Shown here piece by piece: positions 9,124 through 17,800 of a DNA stretch of 64,000 nt. Below the pieces are notes generated by a model. The model ran no database searches, was not told where the DNA came from, and was given only the letters and a program-made list of their open reading frames with translations. Position numbers and translations under genes: made by a program. Each line of letters starts with the position of its first letter. Positions within the stretch are counted from its first letter, which is position 1. Location of the stretch: the NCBI RefSeq assembly GCF_014195485.1, contig NZ_JACIBU010000001.1:558001-622000 (forward strand), given 5' to 3'. This DNA comes from Modestobacter versicolor (GTDB taxonomy: Bacteria; Actinomycetota; Actinomycetes; Mycobacteriales; Geodermatophilaceae).

Positions 9124-10098
9124 TCAACCGGCCGCCGCGTCGGCGAACCGGCGGGCGAGGGTGGCGAAGGCGTCCCGCAGCTGCGGCGGGTCGACGACGT
9201 GGACGGCGGTGTCGAAGCGGCCCAGCGTGGCGGCCAGCCCGGTCCAGGACCAGGCGCCCAGGGTGAGCCGGCAGCGGTCCGGGCCGAGCGCCTCCACCAC
9301 CCCGTCGAGGGCGAACGGGGCGACGTCGGCGGCCGGGAGGTCGAGCTCGACCACACCCCGGCAGGGCCACGCGTCGGCGCCGGTCGATCCCTTGAAGCGG
9401 GCGGAGACGAACGCCGCGAGGTCGCCGCCGGGCAGCTCGCGCGGCGTGAAGCGCGGGCCGGTGGGCGTGCGGGGGGTGATCCGGTCGGCCCGGAAGGTCC
9501 GCCAGTCGGCGCGGTCGAGGTCCCAGGCGACGAGGTACCAGCGGCCGCCGCGGGTGACCGTGGCGTGCGGCTCGACCCGGCGGGGCGGCGGGAGCTCGCC
9601 GGGGACGGCGCCGGCACCGGTCGCGTGGTCGAAGCGCAGCACCTCCCGGGCGCGGACCGCGGCGGTGATCGCGACCAGCACCGCGGGGTCGACGTCCTCG
9701 CCGCCGGGGCGGGTCGGCAGCGGGGTGACCTGGACGGCGTCGACGCGGTGCCGCAGCCGGGCCGGCAGCACCTGGCGCACGGTGACCAGGGCGCGGGCCG
9801 CCGCCTCGCCGATCCCGGCGCCGCCGGCCGCTGCGGCCTGCAGGGCGACGGCGAGGGCGACCGCCTGCTCGTCGTCGAACAGCAGCGGCGGCAGCTCGGC
9901 GCCCGCGGCCAGCCGGTACCCGCCGTCCGGCCCCTTGACCGCCTGCACCGGGTACCCGAGCTCCCGCAGCCGGTCGACGTCCCGCCGCACGGTGCGCGGC
10001 GTGACCCCGAGGCGCTCGGCCAGCACGCCGCCCGGCCAGTCGCGGCGTGCCTGCAGCAGCGACAGCAGGGCGAGCAGCCGTGCGGAGGTCCCGGTCAC
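9124..10098 (-). CDS. YafY-type HTH_11/WYL domain regulator
   Basis: 324 residues. An N-terminal HTH_11 (LALLSLLQARRDWPGGVLAERLGVTPRTVRRDVDRLRELG region, residues about 7-46) is followed by 'GYPVQAVKGPDGGYRL' and a WYL domain (GGRWYLVAWDLDRADWRTFRADRI, about 200-223). WYL proteins sense ligands, often nucleic acids or metabolites, and usually repress a neighbour. GTG at 10098 is chosen since VTGTSARLLALL starts the HTH and no ATG is closer. It stands divergently from the VOC gene at 10208, the likely target: YafY/VOC-PhnB pairs like this are common in actinobacteria. Confidence 0.88.
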   Translation of the reverse strand: MTGTSARLLALLSLLQARRDWPGGVLAERLGVTPRTVRRDVDRLRELGYPVQAVKGPDGGYRLAAGAELPPLLFDDEQAVALAVALQAAAAGGAGIGEAAARALVTVRQVLPARLRHRVDAVQVTPLPTRPGGEDVDPAVLVAITAAVRAREVLRFDHATGAGAVPGELPPPRRVEPHATVTRGGRWYLVAWDLDRADWRTFRADRITPRTPTGPRFTPRELPGGDLAAFVSARFKGSTGADAWPCRGVVELDLPAADVAPFALDGVVEALGPDRCRLTLGAWSWTGLAATLGRFDTAVHVVDPPQLRDAFATLARRFADAAAG

Positions 10099-10207
10099 GG
10101 GTCTGATGATGCCCGCAGTAGAGGACCGGACCTGTCCGCTTCCCCTGTGAGGGTGAAGCCGGACCGCCGGCGAGGACCGCCGGCGGCACGACACCGAGGA
10201 GCCCGGC

Positions 10208-10639
10208 ATGAGCATCACCACCACCACCCACCTGAACTTCCGCGGCCAGGCGCGTGCGGCGCTGGACTTCTACGCGTCCGTGTTCGGCGGGGAGGTCATG
10301 GCCTTCACCTTCGCCCAGGGCGGCGACGAGCGGGACACCGCCGACGGCGCGGTGGCCGAGCAGCTGAAGTGGGGCGGGGTGCAGGCACCGAACGGGTTCG
10401 CGGTCATGGCCTTCGACGTGCCGCCCGCGCGCCCGTACGACGCCGGCACCGACGCCGTCTACGTCTCGGTGCGCGGCACGGACACCGACGAGGTCACCCG
10501 GTACTGGCAGGCGCTGGCCGTCGGCGGCACCGTGCGGGCCGAGCTGGCGCCGGCCGGCTACGCCCCGCTGTACGGCATGGTCACCGACCGCTTCGGCGTG
10601 ACCTGGGTGCTCGACGTGCTGCCGCCGTACAACGGCTGA
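10208..10639 (+). CDS. VOC family (PhnB/glyoxalase-like) protein
   Basis: 143 residues with two beta-alpha-beta-beta-beta units. The PhnB-type start THLNFRGQARAALDFYASVFGGEVMAFTF and the end YGMVTDRFGVTWVLDV are typical of the group annotated as PhnB or 3-demethylubiquinone-methyltransferase-like. No enzymatic activity is established for the group, and metal-binding His/Glu positions are not complete here. CGAGGAG lies 8 bases before the ATG. It faces the WYL regulator across 109 bases and is closed by a strong bidirectional terminator. Confidence 0.85.
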   Translation: MSITTTTHLNFRGQARAALDFYASVFGGEVMAFTFAQGGDERDTADGAVAEQLKWGGVQAPNGFAVMAFDVPPARPYDAGTDAVYVSVRGTDTDEVTRYWQALAVGGTVRAELAPAGYAPLYGMVTDRFGVTWVLDVLPPYNG

Positions 10640-10648
10640 CCTGCGCCG

Positions 10649-10677
10649 GGGCGGGGGACCGGGCAGGTCCCCCGCCC
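10649..10677. terminator. Bidirectional hairpin terminator
   Basis: A perfect 12-bp stem, GGGCGGGGGACC (10649-10660) with GGTCCCCCGCCC (10666-10677), and a GGGCA loop, between two convergent genes (VOC and LRR lipoprotein). There is no U-tract, as is usual in high-GC actinobacteria. Confidence 0.75.
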
Positions 10678-10688
10678 GTCAGCGGGGC

Positions 10689-11645
10689 TCAGGCCAGGCC
10701 GTTGACGCTCACGCCGGCGGCGCGCAGCTCCTCGATCCCGGTCAGCCGCGAGGCGTCGGTCTCGTCCAGCCCGAGGTTCACCAGCGACCGCACCGCCACC
10801 AGGGGCGTGAGGTCGGTCAGCGGGTTGGCGCCCAGCTGGAGCTCCTGCAGCAGCGGTGCCGCCGCCAGCCCGCGGACGTCGGCGATCTGGTTGCCGAAGA
10901 CGTCGAGGACCAGCAGCGTCGGGATGGTGCCCAGCGGCGTCGGGTCGACGACGCGGTTGCCGGCCAGCCGCAGGGTGTCCAGCGTGGGCAGCCCGGCCAG
11001 CGGCGAGACGTCGCTGATCGCGTTGCCGGAGACGTCCAGCTCGCGCAGCGCGTCGGCGCCGGCCAGCGGCGCGATGTCGGTGAGCGCCGCGCCGGCCACC
11101 CCGAGGGCGCCGAGGGTGGTCGTGCCGGCCAGCGGCGTCAGGTCGGTGATCGGGTTCTGCGACAGCCCGAGGTCGAACAGCTCCAGGCCGGCCAGCGGGG
11201 ACAGGTCGGTGATCGCGTTGCTGGTCAGCGTCAGCGTGCCCAGCCGGGGGAGCGAGGCCAGCGGCGTCAGGTCGGCGATCTCGTTCCGCGGCGCGTCCAG
11301 GCTGGTCAGCGCGGTCAGCCGCTCGATGCCCGCCAGCGAGCGGACCGGACCGAGGGCGGAGCCCTGGCCGTCGCAGTGCAGCTCGGTGACCCCGTCGAGC
11401 GCGGCGTCGGTGACGGCGGCGGCCGCGTCGGGCAGGCCGGCGGCGGTGGCCACGCAGGCGGCCAGCGCGGCGTCGGCGACGAGCTGGTCGACCGGCCGGC
11501 CCGGTGCGCCGGGCTCGCCGCCCGGGGACGCGCCGCACCCGGCGAGCCCGGTGAGCAGCACCAGCACCGCGGCGGCGGCCGCGGGGCGCAGGGTGGGGAC
11601 GATGGTCGGTACCTCCGGGGTCGGGGGCCAGTGGCCTGCCGCCAT
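10689..11645 (-). CDS. Leucine-rich-repeat lipoprotein (internalin-like)
   Basis: 318 residues. A short N-terminus leads into a signal peptide with lipobox LAGC (VLVLLTGLAGCGAS), predicting a membrane-anchored extracytoplasmic lipoprotein. From about residue 100 there are at least eight leucine-rich repeats of about 22 residues, with the internalin-type pattern NAITDLSPLAGL / NPITDLTPLAGT / NAISDVSPLAGL. Such solenoids bind proteins, but the partner is unknown. ATG at 11645 is used, and an in-frame GTG 24 bases upstream is possible. It is divergent from, and only 37 bases from, the 5-formyl-THF cyclo-ligase. No adhesin or invasion context is present. Confidence 0.82.
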   Translation of the reverse strand: MAAGHWPPTPEVPTIVPTLRPAAAAAVLVLLTGLAGCGASPGGEPGAPGRPVDQLVADAALAACVATAAGLPDAAAAVTDAALDGVTELHCDGQGSALGPVRSLAGIERLTALTSLDAPRNEIADLTPLASLPRLGTLTLTSNAITDLSPLAGLELFDLGLSQNPITDLTPLAGTTTLGALGVAGAALTDIAPLAGADALRELDVSGNAISDVSPLAGLPTLDTLRLAGNRVVDPTPLGTIPTLLVLDVFGNQIADVRGLAAAPLLQELQLGANPLTDLTPLVAVRSLVNLGLDETDASRLTGIEELRAAGVSVNGLA

Positions 11646-11670
11646 CCTGCCAACGGCGCGCCCGCCCACC

Positions 11671-11676
11671 TAGGCT
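11671..11676 (+). promoter_or_regulatory. -10 element for a leaderless folate-gene transcript
   Basis: TAGGCT followed by 6 bases (GCCGTG) and the GTG at 11683. The spacing predicts a transcription start on the start codon. The same TAG..T-N6-GTG layout occurs at the zinc ATPase gene (58705-58719). Confidence 0.55.
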
Positions 11677-11682
11677 GCCGTG

Positions 11683-12279
11683 GTGAGCCATCCCGTCGAG
11701 TCCGCCGTCGCCAAGGACGCGCTGCGCGCGGACCTCCTCGCCCGCCGGCTGGCCCGCCCGGCCGAGGAGCGCGCCGCCGCCGCGGAGGCGATCGTGGCTG
11801 CCCTGCTCCGCGGGCTGGACGGTGTCGGCACGCTGGCCGCCTTCGTCCCCGAGCCCGACGAGCCCGGCGCCGGCCTCCTGCCGCGCGGCTACGCCCAGCT
11901 CGGCGCCCGGGTGCTGCTCCCGGTCGTGCTGCCCACGGGCCGGCTGATGGACTGGGCCGTCGACACCGGTGAGCTGGAGACCGGCCGCTTCGGGCTGCTC
12001 CAGCCGGTCGGCCCGCGGCTCGGGCCCGAGGCGATCGGCGCGGCGGACGCCGTCGTCGTGCCCGCGCTCGCGGTCGACGGGCTCGGCTTCCGGCTGGGCC
12101 GCGGTGGGGGCTACTACGACCGGGCGCTGGTGCACGCCCGCCCCGACGCCGTGCTGGTCACCGTGGTGTTCGACGACGAGCGGCTCGACGAGCTCCCGCG
12201 GGAGGTGCACGACCAGCCGGTGACCGCGGTGGTGACGCCGTCCGCCGGCTGGGTGGACCTGGTGCCCACCCAGCGCTGA
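11683..12279 (+). CDS. 5-formyltetrahydrofolate cyclo-ligase
   Basis: 198 residues. ATP-dependent conversion of 5-formyl-THF to 5,10-methenyl-THF, which rescues a storage folate into the active C1 pool. The family hallmark GLGFRLGRGGGYYDRAL (about residues 127-143) is intact, with the earlier phosphate-binding SHPVESAVAKDALR start. Two adjacent GTG codons (11680, 11683) could start it. 11683 fits the leaderless spacing from TAGGCT. It is convergent with folP (3-base gap) and so sits inside the folate block, though on the opposite strand from it. Confidence 0.9.
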   Translation: MSHPVESAVAKDALRADLLARRLARPAEERAAAAEAIVAALLRGLDGVGTLAAFVPEPDEPGAGLLPRGYAQLGARVLLPVVLPTGRLMDWAVDTGELETGRFGLLQPVGPRLGPEAIGAADAVVVPALAVDGLGFRLGRGGGYYDRALVHARPDAVLVTVVFDDERLDELPREVHDQPVTAVVTPSAGWVDLVPTQR

Positions 12280-12281
12280 GG

Positions 12282-13121
12282 TCAGGCCGGCAGCAGCGCG
12301 CCGGAGCCGACCGCGGCCAGGACGCGGACCGCGTCGGCGCTGCCGGCGACGTCGTGCACGCGCACGCCCCACGCCCCCGCGGCGGCGGCGAGCACCGAGG
12401 TGGCGACGGTGGCGCTGTCCCGCTGGTCCGGAGGCCGCGGCCGCCCGTCCGCCGCGGCCAGCACCGCGCCGAGGAACCGCTTCCGCGAGGCGCCGACCAG
12501 CACCGGGAAGCCGAGGTCGGTGATCCGGTCCAGGCCGGCCAGCAGGGCGAGGTCGTGCTCGGGGTGCTTGGCGAACCCCAGCCCCGGGTCGACGACGAGC
12601 CGCTCGGCCGCCACGCCCGCCGCCATCGCCGCGTCGACCCGCCGGCACAGCTCCCGCCGGACGTCGGCGACCACGTCGTCGTAGCGGGCCTGCGCGTACA
12701 TGTCGCGGCTCTCCCCCCGGCGGTGCATGAGCACCCAGGGCACGCCGGCCTCGGCGACGACCGGGCCCATGGCGGGGTCGGCGAGACCGCCGCTGACGTC
12801 GTTGACCAGCACCGCGCCGGCGGCCACGGCGGCGGCGGCGACCGCCGAGCGGGTGGTGTCGATGCTGACCGCGACGCCGCAGCGGGCCAGCTCGGCCACC
12901 ACGGGCAGCACCCGCCGCAGCTCCTGCTCGGCCGCCACCCGGTCGGCGCCGGGCCGGGTCGACTCCCCGCCGACGTCGACGTAGTCGGCACCTGCGGCCA
13001 CCATCGCCAGCCCGTGCGCGACCGCCGCCGCCACGGTGCCGTGGCGGCCGCCGTCGGAGAAGGAGTCCGGCGTGACGTTGAGGACGCCCATCACCACGCA
13101 CCGGCCGGGGCGGGCGATCAC
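12282..13121 (-). CDS. folP: Dihydropteroate synthase
   Basis: 279 residues, TIM-barrel enzyme joining p-aminobenzoate to 6-hydroxymethyl-7,8-dihydropterin pyrophosphate. Both family signatures are present: GVLNVTPDSFSDGGRH near residue 13 and DVGGESTRPGADRV near 49. DTTRSAVAAAAV, NDVSGGLAD, DPGLGFAK and VGASRKRFLG follow in order, the last holding the sulfonamide-pocket Lys/Arg. It is the last gene of the minus-strand folate operon, and its ATG overlaps the folC stop by 4 bases. A housekeeping paralogue elsewhere in the genome is likely but cannot be seen. Confidence 0.94.
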   Translation of the reverse strand: MIARPGRCVVMGVLNVTPDSFSDGGRHGTVAAAVAHGLAMVAAGADYVDVGGESTRPGADRVAAEQELRRVLPVVAELARCGVAVSIDTTRSAVAAAAVAAGAVLVNDVSGGLADPAMGPVVAEAGVPWVLMHRRGESRDMYAQARYDDVVADVRRELCRRVDAAMAAGVAAERLVVDPGLGFAKHPEHDLALLAGLDRITDLGFPVLVGASRKRFLGAVLAAADGRPRPPDQRDSATVATSVLAAAAGAWGVRVHDVAGSADAVRVLAAVGSGALLPA

Positions 13122-14449
13122 GCGGCGCCCGCCCGCAGCAGCGCGCCGGCCTCACCGGCGGTGACCACGCTGCCGGTGACCAGGACGGCGGTGCCCGGGT
13201 CGCCGGCCAGGTCCAGCGCCGCGCGCAGCGCGCGCGGGAGGTCCGCCTCGACGGTCACCCGGTCACCGCCCAGCACGCCGGCGGCGCGGTCGGCGAGGGC
13301 AGCGGCGGGCATCCGCCGCGGCGAGGAGTTCTCGGTGACCAGCACCGTGGCGGCGGTGCCGCGCAGGGCGGGCAGCATGCCGTCGACGTCCTTGCCCTCC
13401 AGCACGGCCAGCACGACGACGAGGCGCTGCACCGAGGGCAGCTCGCGGACGGCGGCGACGGTGGCGGCCATCCCGGCCGGGTTGTGCGAGGCGTCGACCC
13501 ACACCCGGGGTGCGGCCCGTACCGTCTCCAGCCGGCCGGGGGACTGCACCCGGGCCAGCACCTCCCGGACGGTCGGCGTCGCCAGCTCGCGGCCCGCGCC
13601 GGCCAGGAACGACCCCGCGGCGGCGACCGCGGTCGCCGCGTTGCCGGCCTGGTGCAGGCCGAGCAGCGGCAGGTGCAGGTCGCGGTGCTCGCGCCCGGCC
13701 CCCTGCAGGTCGAGCAGCTGGCCGTCGTCGCGCGGGGTGCGGCGCAGCACCGTCGCCGCGAGCCCCGCGTCGACCACCGTGGCGCCCACCTGCCGGGCCC
13801 GGTCGAGCAGCACCGCCCGCGCCGCGGCCGGCTGGTCGGCGAGGACCGCCACCGAGCCGGGCTTCACGATGCCCGCCTTCTCCCGGGCGATCGCCGCCAC
13901 GTCGGGGCCGAGGTACTCGGTGTGGTCCAGCGAGACGGGGGTGACGACGGCGACCCGCCCGTCGGCCACGTTGGTCGCGTCCCAGGTGCCGCCCATGCCG
14001 ACCTCGAGGACGACGGCGTCCAGGTCGGCGGCGGCGAACGCCTGGAAGGCCATGGCGGTGACCACCTCGAAGAACGAGAGCACGCCGTGCCGGGCCTCCA
14101 CCTGCTCGAGCGCGGGCTGCAGCGCCTCGTGCGCGGCGGCGAACCGCTCCTCGTCCAGCGGGGCACCGTCGACGACGATGCGCTCGCGCACGGTCTCCAG
14201 GTGCGGGCTGGTGCAGCGCCCCACCCGCAGGCCGGAGGCGCGCAGCAGGTCGTCGACGACGCGCGCGGTGGTCGTCTTGCCGTTCGTCCCGGTCAGGTGC
14301 ACCACCGGGACGGCGTCCTGCGGCCGGCCGAGCGCGTCGGTGAGGGCCCGGATGCGGTCCAGCGAGGGCTCCAGCCGGCTCTCCGGCCAGCGCCGGAGCA
14401 GGTCGCGCTCGACGGCCTCGACCGGGCGGAGGGACGGGAGCCCGGTCAC
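13118..14449 (-). CDS. folC: Folylpolyglutamate synthase / dihydrofolate synthase
   Basis: 443 residues. Adds L-glutamate to dihydropteroate and then to folates, using ATP. The Mur-ligase-like P-loop VHLTGTNGKTTTARVV lies near residue 52. SLDHTEYLGPDVAAIAREKAGI (the substrate-helix motif) and DASHNPAG in the C-terminal domain are all present. GTG at 14449 overlaps the previous stop by 4 bases (GTGA), so the stop of the cyclodeaminase and this start are coupled. Product location cytoplasmic. Standard length for the family. Confidence 0.92.
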   Translation of the reverse strand: MTGLPSLRPVEAVERDLLRRWPESRLEPSLDRIRALTDALGRPQDAVPVVHLTGTNGKTTTARVVDDLLRASGLRVGRCTSPHLETVRERIVVDGAPLDEERFAAAHEALQPALEQVEARHGVLSFFEVVTAMAFQAFAAADLDAVVLEVGMGGTWDATNVADGRVAVVTPVSLDHTEYLGPDVAAIAREKAGIVKPGSVAVLADQPAAARAVLLDRARQVGATVVDAGLAATVLRRTPRDDGQLLDLQGAGREHRDLHLPLLGLHQAGNAATAVAAAGSFLAGAGRELATPTVREVLARVQSPGRLETVRAAPRVWVDASHNPAGMAATVAAVRELPSVQRLVVVLAVLEGKDVDGMLPALRGTAATVLVTENSSPRRMPAAALADRAAGVLGGDRVTVEADLPRALRAALDLAGDPGTAVLVTGSVVTAGEAGALLRAGAA

Positions 14450-15087
14450 CGGGACATCTGCTCGCGCACCGCGACCTCGATCTCGTCGGCCTGCCGGATG
14501 AGGTCCTCGACGCCGGCGACGGCCGACCGGAGCTCGGCCACCGCCGCCTCGTCGTCGATCCCGCCGAGGTTCGCCTCCACGGACAGCCGGGCGGTCGTGG
14601 CGGCGGCCCGGGCGGCGGCGGTGGCCGCGGCGACGTCGCTGACCAGGTTCGGGTTCGCGACCGGCAGCACCCGCGCCGCCAGCGCCACCAGCTCGGCGGC
14701 CGAGCCGAGGACGGCCAGCGGTGGCCGGGTCGCTGCGAGCTGCGCCTCGGACAGCCGGGCGCGCCGGGTCTCCTGCTCGGCCGCGGTGCCGTGCGGCAGC
14801 TTCATCGCCGCGGCGACGGCCGAGAACGCCGCCTCGTCGTCGGCCGCGGCGGTGAGGCACCGGTCGCGCTGCGCGTCGGCCGCCGTCACCACCTCGCCCA
14901 CCAGCTCGGCGTGCTCCTCGTCGGTGCTGAACCGGCCGACCATCGCGACGAGCGACGCCGACAGGGCGGCCTCCACGGCGGCGGTCGCGCCGGCGCCCGG
15001 CGCGGCCATCCGGGCGGCCAGCTGGCCGAGGAAGTCACCGAGCGACTGGGAGTCGAGCTCGTCGCGGCCGTCCGGCGGGCCGGTCAC
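14446..15087 (-). CDS. Cyclodeaminase/cyclohydrolase (FTCD_C) family protein
   Basis: 213 residues of the all-helical FTCD_C family. Members are the formimino-THF cyclodeaminase domain or bacterial methenyl-THF cyclohydrolases (FchA). The start DSQSLGDFLGQLAARMAAPGAGATAA is the conserved first helix with the PGGGS-like folate-binding turn (here PGAGA), and ANPNLVSDVAAA is the second conserved region. Inference: it interconverts 5,10-methenyl-THF and 10-formyl-THF, a step FolD also performs. It lies between pabBC and folC with 4-base overlaps on both sides, so it is an integral operon member. Confidence 0.85.
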   Translation of the reverse strand: MTGPPDGRDELDSQSLGDFLGQLAARMAAPGAGATAAVEAALSASLVAMVGRFSTDEEHAELVGEVVTAADAQRDRCLTAAADDEAAFSAVAAAMKLPHGTAAEQETRRARLSEAQLAATRPPLAVLGSAAELVALAARVLPVANPNLVSDVAAATAAARAAATTARLSVEANLGGIDDEAAVAELRSAVAGVEDLIRQADEIEVAVREQMSR

Positions 15088-16889
15088 GAGGCGGCTCCCG
15101 GCGCGCTCTCGACGGCGAGCCCGGGTGCGGTCGTGCCGGGCAGCAGCACCGCCGGGCGCCAGCCGCGCAGCGAGTTGAGCACCGCGACCTCCTCGGCGTC
15201 GCGGAGGTCGCCGACGTGCAGGACGCGCTCGTGCAGCCGGCCCAGCCCCAGCAGGCGGACGCGCTCGACCCCGGGCAGGCAGCCGGAGGAGGTGGGCGGC
15301 GTCCACCAGGTGCCGCCGATCCGCAGCGCGAGGTTGGCCGTGGTGGTCTCGGTCAGCTCGCCGTGCTGGTTGACCAGCACGACGTCGTCGGCCTCGGGGT
15401 GCCGCAGCGCCCGGGTCAGGTAGACGTCACGGCGGGTGGACTTGTGCTGCAGCCACGGGCTGGCGGCGTCCACCGGGTCGTCGTCCAGCGCCAGCCGCAC
15501 CGGCAGCGGCCCGGCCGGCGGCAGGGCCTGCAGCTCCACCTCGACCTGCCCCGACCGGGACAGCAGGACGCGGACCCGGGCCGGCTCCGCGCGGCCGGCG
15601 ACGGCCTGCTCCAGCAACGCCAGCACGGCGCCGCGGTCGAACCGGAAGCCGGCCCAGCCGGCCGAGTCGGCCATCCGGTCGAGGTGGCCCTCGACCGTGC
15701 GCAGCCCCTCGCCGGGCAGGAAGGCCAGCGTCTCCAGCAGCCGGTGCTCGGTCACGTCGTGGCCCAGCACCGCCGTCTTGGCGCGCAGCTCGGCCCGCTC
15801 CGCCGCGGCCACCGACCCCCAGGTGATGCCACCGCCCGCGCCGTAGACGCCCTCGCCGGTGCTGCGGTCGACGACGGCGGTGCGGATGGCGACGTTGAAC
15901 CTGGCCCGGAACGGCGCCGACGGGGGAGCGACCAGGCCGACGGCGCCGCAGTACACCCCCCGCGGTGTCGGCTCCAGGTCGTCGATCAGCTGCATGGTGC
16001 GGCGCTTGGGTGCGCCGGTGACCGACCCGCACGGGAAGAGCGCGCGGAACAGGTCGAGCAGCCCGGTGCCCGGCCGGGTGCGGGCGCTCACCTGCGAGGT
16101 CAGCTGCCAGACGGTCGGGTAGCGCTCGAGCGTGAACAGCTCGTCGACCACCACGCTGCCGACCTCGGCGACCCGGCCGAGGTCGTTGCGCAGCAGGTCG
16201 ACGATCATCAGGTTCTCGGCCTGCTCCTTGCTGCTGGCGCGCAGCCGGCTGCTCTGCTCCCGGTCCTCGGCGGTGGTGCGGCCGCGCGGGGCGGTGCCCT
16301 TCATCGGCCGGGTGCGCACCACGTCGCCGGCCCAGTCGAAGAACAGCTCCGGGCTGGCGCTGGCGATGACGTGCCGGCCGAGGTCGAGGTAGACGTTGTG
16401 GGCGCCGCGCTGGGCGAGGGCCAGCCGGGCATAGAGCTGCTCGGGGTCGCCGGCGGCGGTGGTGCGCAGCCGGTCGGTGAGGTTGCACTGGTAGGTCTCA
16501 CCGGCGGCGATGTGCTCGCGGACGGTCTCGACCGCACGGGCGTGCTCGTCGTCGCTCCAGTCCGGCAGCCACGGCCCGGCCGGCGCACCCGCCTCGGCCG
16601 GCGGCGTCGGTGGCGCCACCTCCTGGGGCTCCCCGCACAGCCCGAACCACACGAGCGGCAGCTCCCCGGCCGTCGTCGAGCCGCCCGGCAGCAGCGGGTC
16701 CAGGCCGGCGGCCGCCTCGTAGGCCACGTAGCCGAAGGCCCAGCTGCCGGCCTCGGTCGCGTCGGAGACCTGCTGCAGCACCCCCGCGACCTCGTCGGGC
16801 GTGGTGGCGGTGAGCACCCGCGACGGCGGCGGGCAGCGCAACGACCGACCCGTGCGCAGGTCGTCGAAGCGCGCCCACGGCCCGGTCAT
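15084..16889 (-). CDS. pabB: Fused aminodeoxychorismate synthase component I / 4-amino-4-deoxychorismate lyase
   Basis: 601 residues, two enzymes in one chain. Residues 1 to about 390 are PabB: the chorismate-binding core includes VRTRPMKGTAPRGRT (the MKGT lysine), LMIVDLLRNDLGRV and GSVTGAPKRRTMQLI. Residues about 395-601 are a class-IV aminotransferase-like PabC lyase, with the PLP-lysine region LQHKSTRRDVYL and the NQHGELTETTTANLAL / GCLPGVERV motifs. Together they turn chorismate plus ammonia into p-aminobenzoate. The glutamine amidotransferase PabA is not in the window and must be supplied elsewhere. ATG at 16889 touches the folD stop (TGATG). Confidence 0.92.
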   Translation of the reverse strand: MTGPWARFDDLRTGRSLRCPPPSRVLTATTPDEVAGVLQQVSDATEAGSWAFGYVAYEAAAGLDPLLPGGSTTAGELPLVWFGLCGEPQEVAPPTPPAEAGAPAGPWLPDWSDDEHARAVETVREHIAAGETYQCNLTDRLRTTAAGDPEQLYARLALAQRGAHNVYLDLGRHVIASASPELFFDWAGDVVRTRPMKGTAPRGRTTAEDREQSSRLRASSKEQAENLMIVDLLRNDLGRVAEVGSVVVDELFTLERYPTVWQLTSQVSARTRPGTGLLDLFRALFPCGSVTGAPKRRTMQLIDDLEPTPRGVYCGAVGLVAPPSAPFRARFNVAIRTAVVDRSTGEGVYGAGGGITWGSVAAAERAELRAKTAVLGHDVTEHRLLETLAFLPGEGLRTVEGHLDRMADSAGWAGFRFDRGAVLALLEQAVAGRAEPARVRVLLSRSGQVEVELQALPPAGPLPVRLALDDDPVDAASPWLQHKSTRRDVYLTRALRHPEADDVVLVNQHGELTETTTANLALRIGGTWWTPPTSSGCLPGVERVRLLGLGRLHERVLHVGDLRDAEEVAVLNSLRGWRPAVLLPGTTAPGLAVESAPGAAS

Positions 16890-17749
16890 CAGCTGGCGCG
16901 GCCCTGCTGGACCGTGGCCGCGGTCAGGGTGTTGGCCAGCAGCATGGCGATCGTCATCGGGCCGACCCCGCCGGGCACCGGCGTGATCGCACCGGCCACC
17001 TCGGCGACGGCGTCGTACTCGACGTCCCCGTGCAGGCCGTCCTCGCCGCGGTGGATGCCGACGTCGATGACGGTCGCGCCGGGCTTGACCGCGTCGGCGC
17101 CGACCAGCCCGGGGATGCCCGCCGCGACGACCAGGACGTCGGCCCGGCGGCAGACCTCGGCCAGGTCGCGGGTGCGCGAGTGGGCGATGGTCACCGTCGC
17201 GTTCTGGGCGAGCAGCAGCTGCGCCATCGGCTTGCCGACCAGCACCGAGCGGCCGACCACGACCGCCTCGGCGCCGGACAGCGCGACGTCGTACTCCTCG
17301 AGCAGGGTCATCACGCCGGCCGGCGTGCACGGCCGCAGCCCGGGCCGGCCCTGGGCGAGCAGCCCGGCGTTCGCCGTGGTCAGCCCGTCGACGTCCTTCT
17401 CCGCCGGGATCCGGGCGATCAGCGCCTCGGAGTCCAGGTGCTCCGGCGTCGGCAGCTGCAGCAGGATGCCGGACACCGCGGGGTCGGCGGCCAGCTCGTC
17501 GAGGAGCGCGGCCACGGTCGCCTGGTCGACGTCACCGGGCAGGTGGCGGTGGTGGTCGGCCATGCCCGCGGCGACGCAGAGCCGGCGCTTGTTCCGGACG
17601 TAGACCTCCGACGCGGGGTCCTCGCCGATGAGCACCGTGGCCAGCCCCGGAGCGGTCCCGCCCTCGGCCAGCAGCTTCTCGACGCCTCGGGCGACGTCCT
17701 CCCGTACCCGTCGTGCGACGGCCGTGCCGTCGATCACCCGTGCGGTCAC
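16889..17749 (-). CDS. folD: Bifunctional methylene-THF dehydrogenase / methenyl-THF cyclohydrolase
   Basis: 286 residues. NADP-linked oxidation of 5,10-methylene-THF to methenyl-THF, then hydrolysis to 10-formyl-THF. The catalytic Tyr/Lys pair is in [15 protein letters not shown], with the substrate loop [23 protein letters not shown], the Rossmann motif [17 protein letters not shown] and the end [16 protein letters not shown]. First gene of the minus-strand folate operon and 51 bases downstream of metF. In the island it is the middle step that oxidises methyl groups taken from methoxy-aromatics. Confidence 0.95.
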   Translation of the reverse strand: MTARVIDGTAVARRVREDVARGVEKLLAEGGTAPGLATVLIGEDPASEVYVRNKRRLCVAAGMADHHRHLPGDVDQATVAALLDELAADPAVSGILLQLPTPEHLDSEALIARIPAEKDVDGLTTANAGLLAQGRPGLRPCTPAGVMTLLEEYDVALSGAEAVVVGRSVLVGKPMAQLLLAQNATVTIAHSRTRDLAEVCRRADVLVVAAGIPGLVGADAVKPGATVIDVGIHRGEDGLHGDVEYDAVAEVAGAITPVPGGVGPMTIAMLLANTLTAATVQQGRAS

Positions 17750-17800
17750 CGGGTCCTCCTCGGTCGGGCGGGCCGGGCGTGGTGCCCGGCGGTACGGGGG

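Noticed and set aside
15216-17603. A 795-codon open frame opposite pabB and folD
   Set aside because: Mirror of two certain enzymes; no recognisable motif in its own frame.
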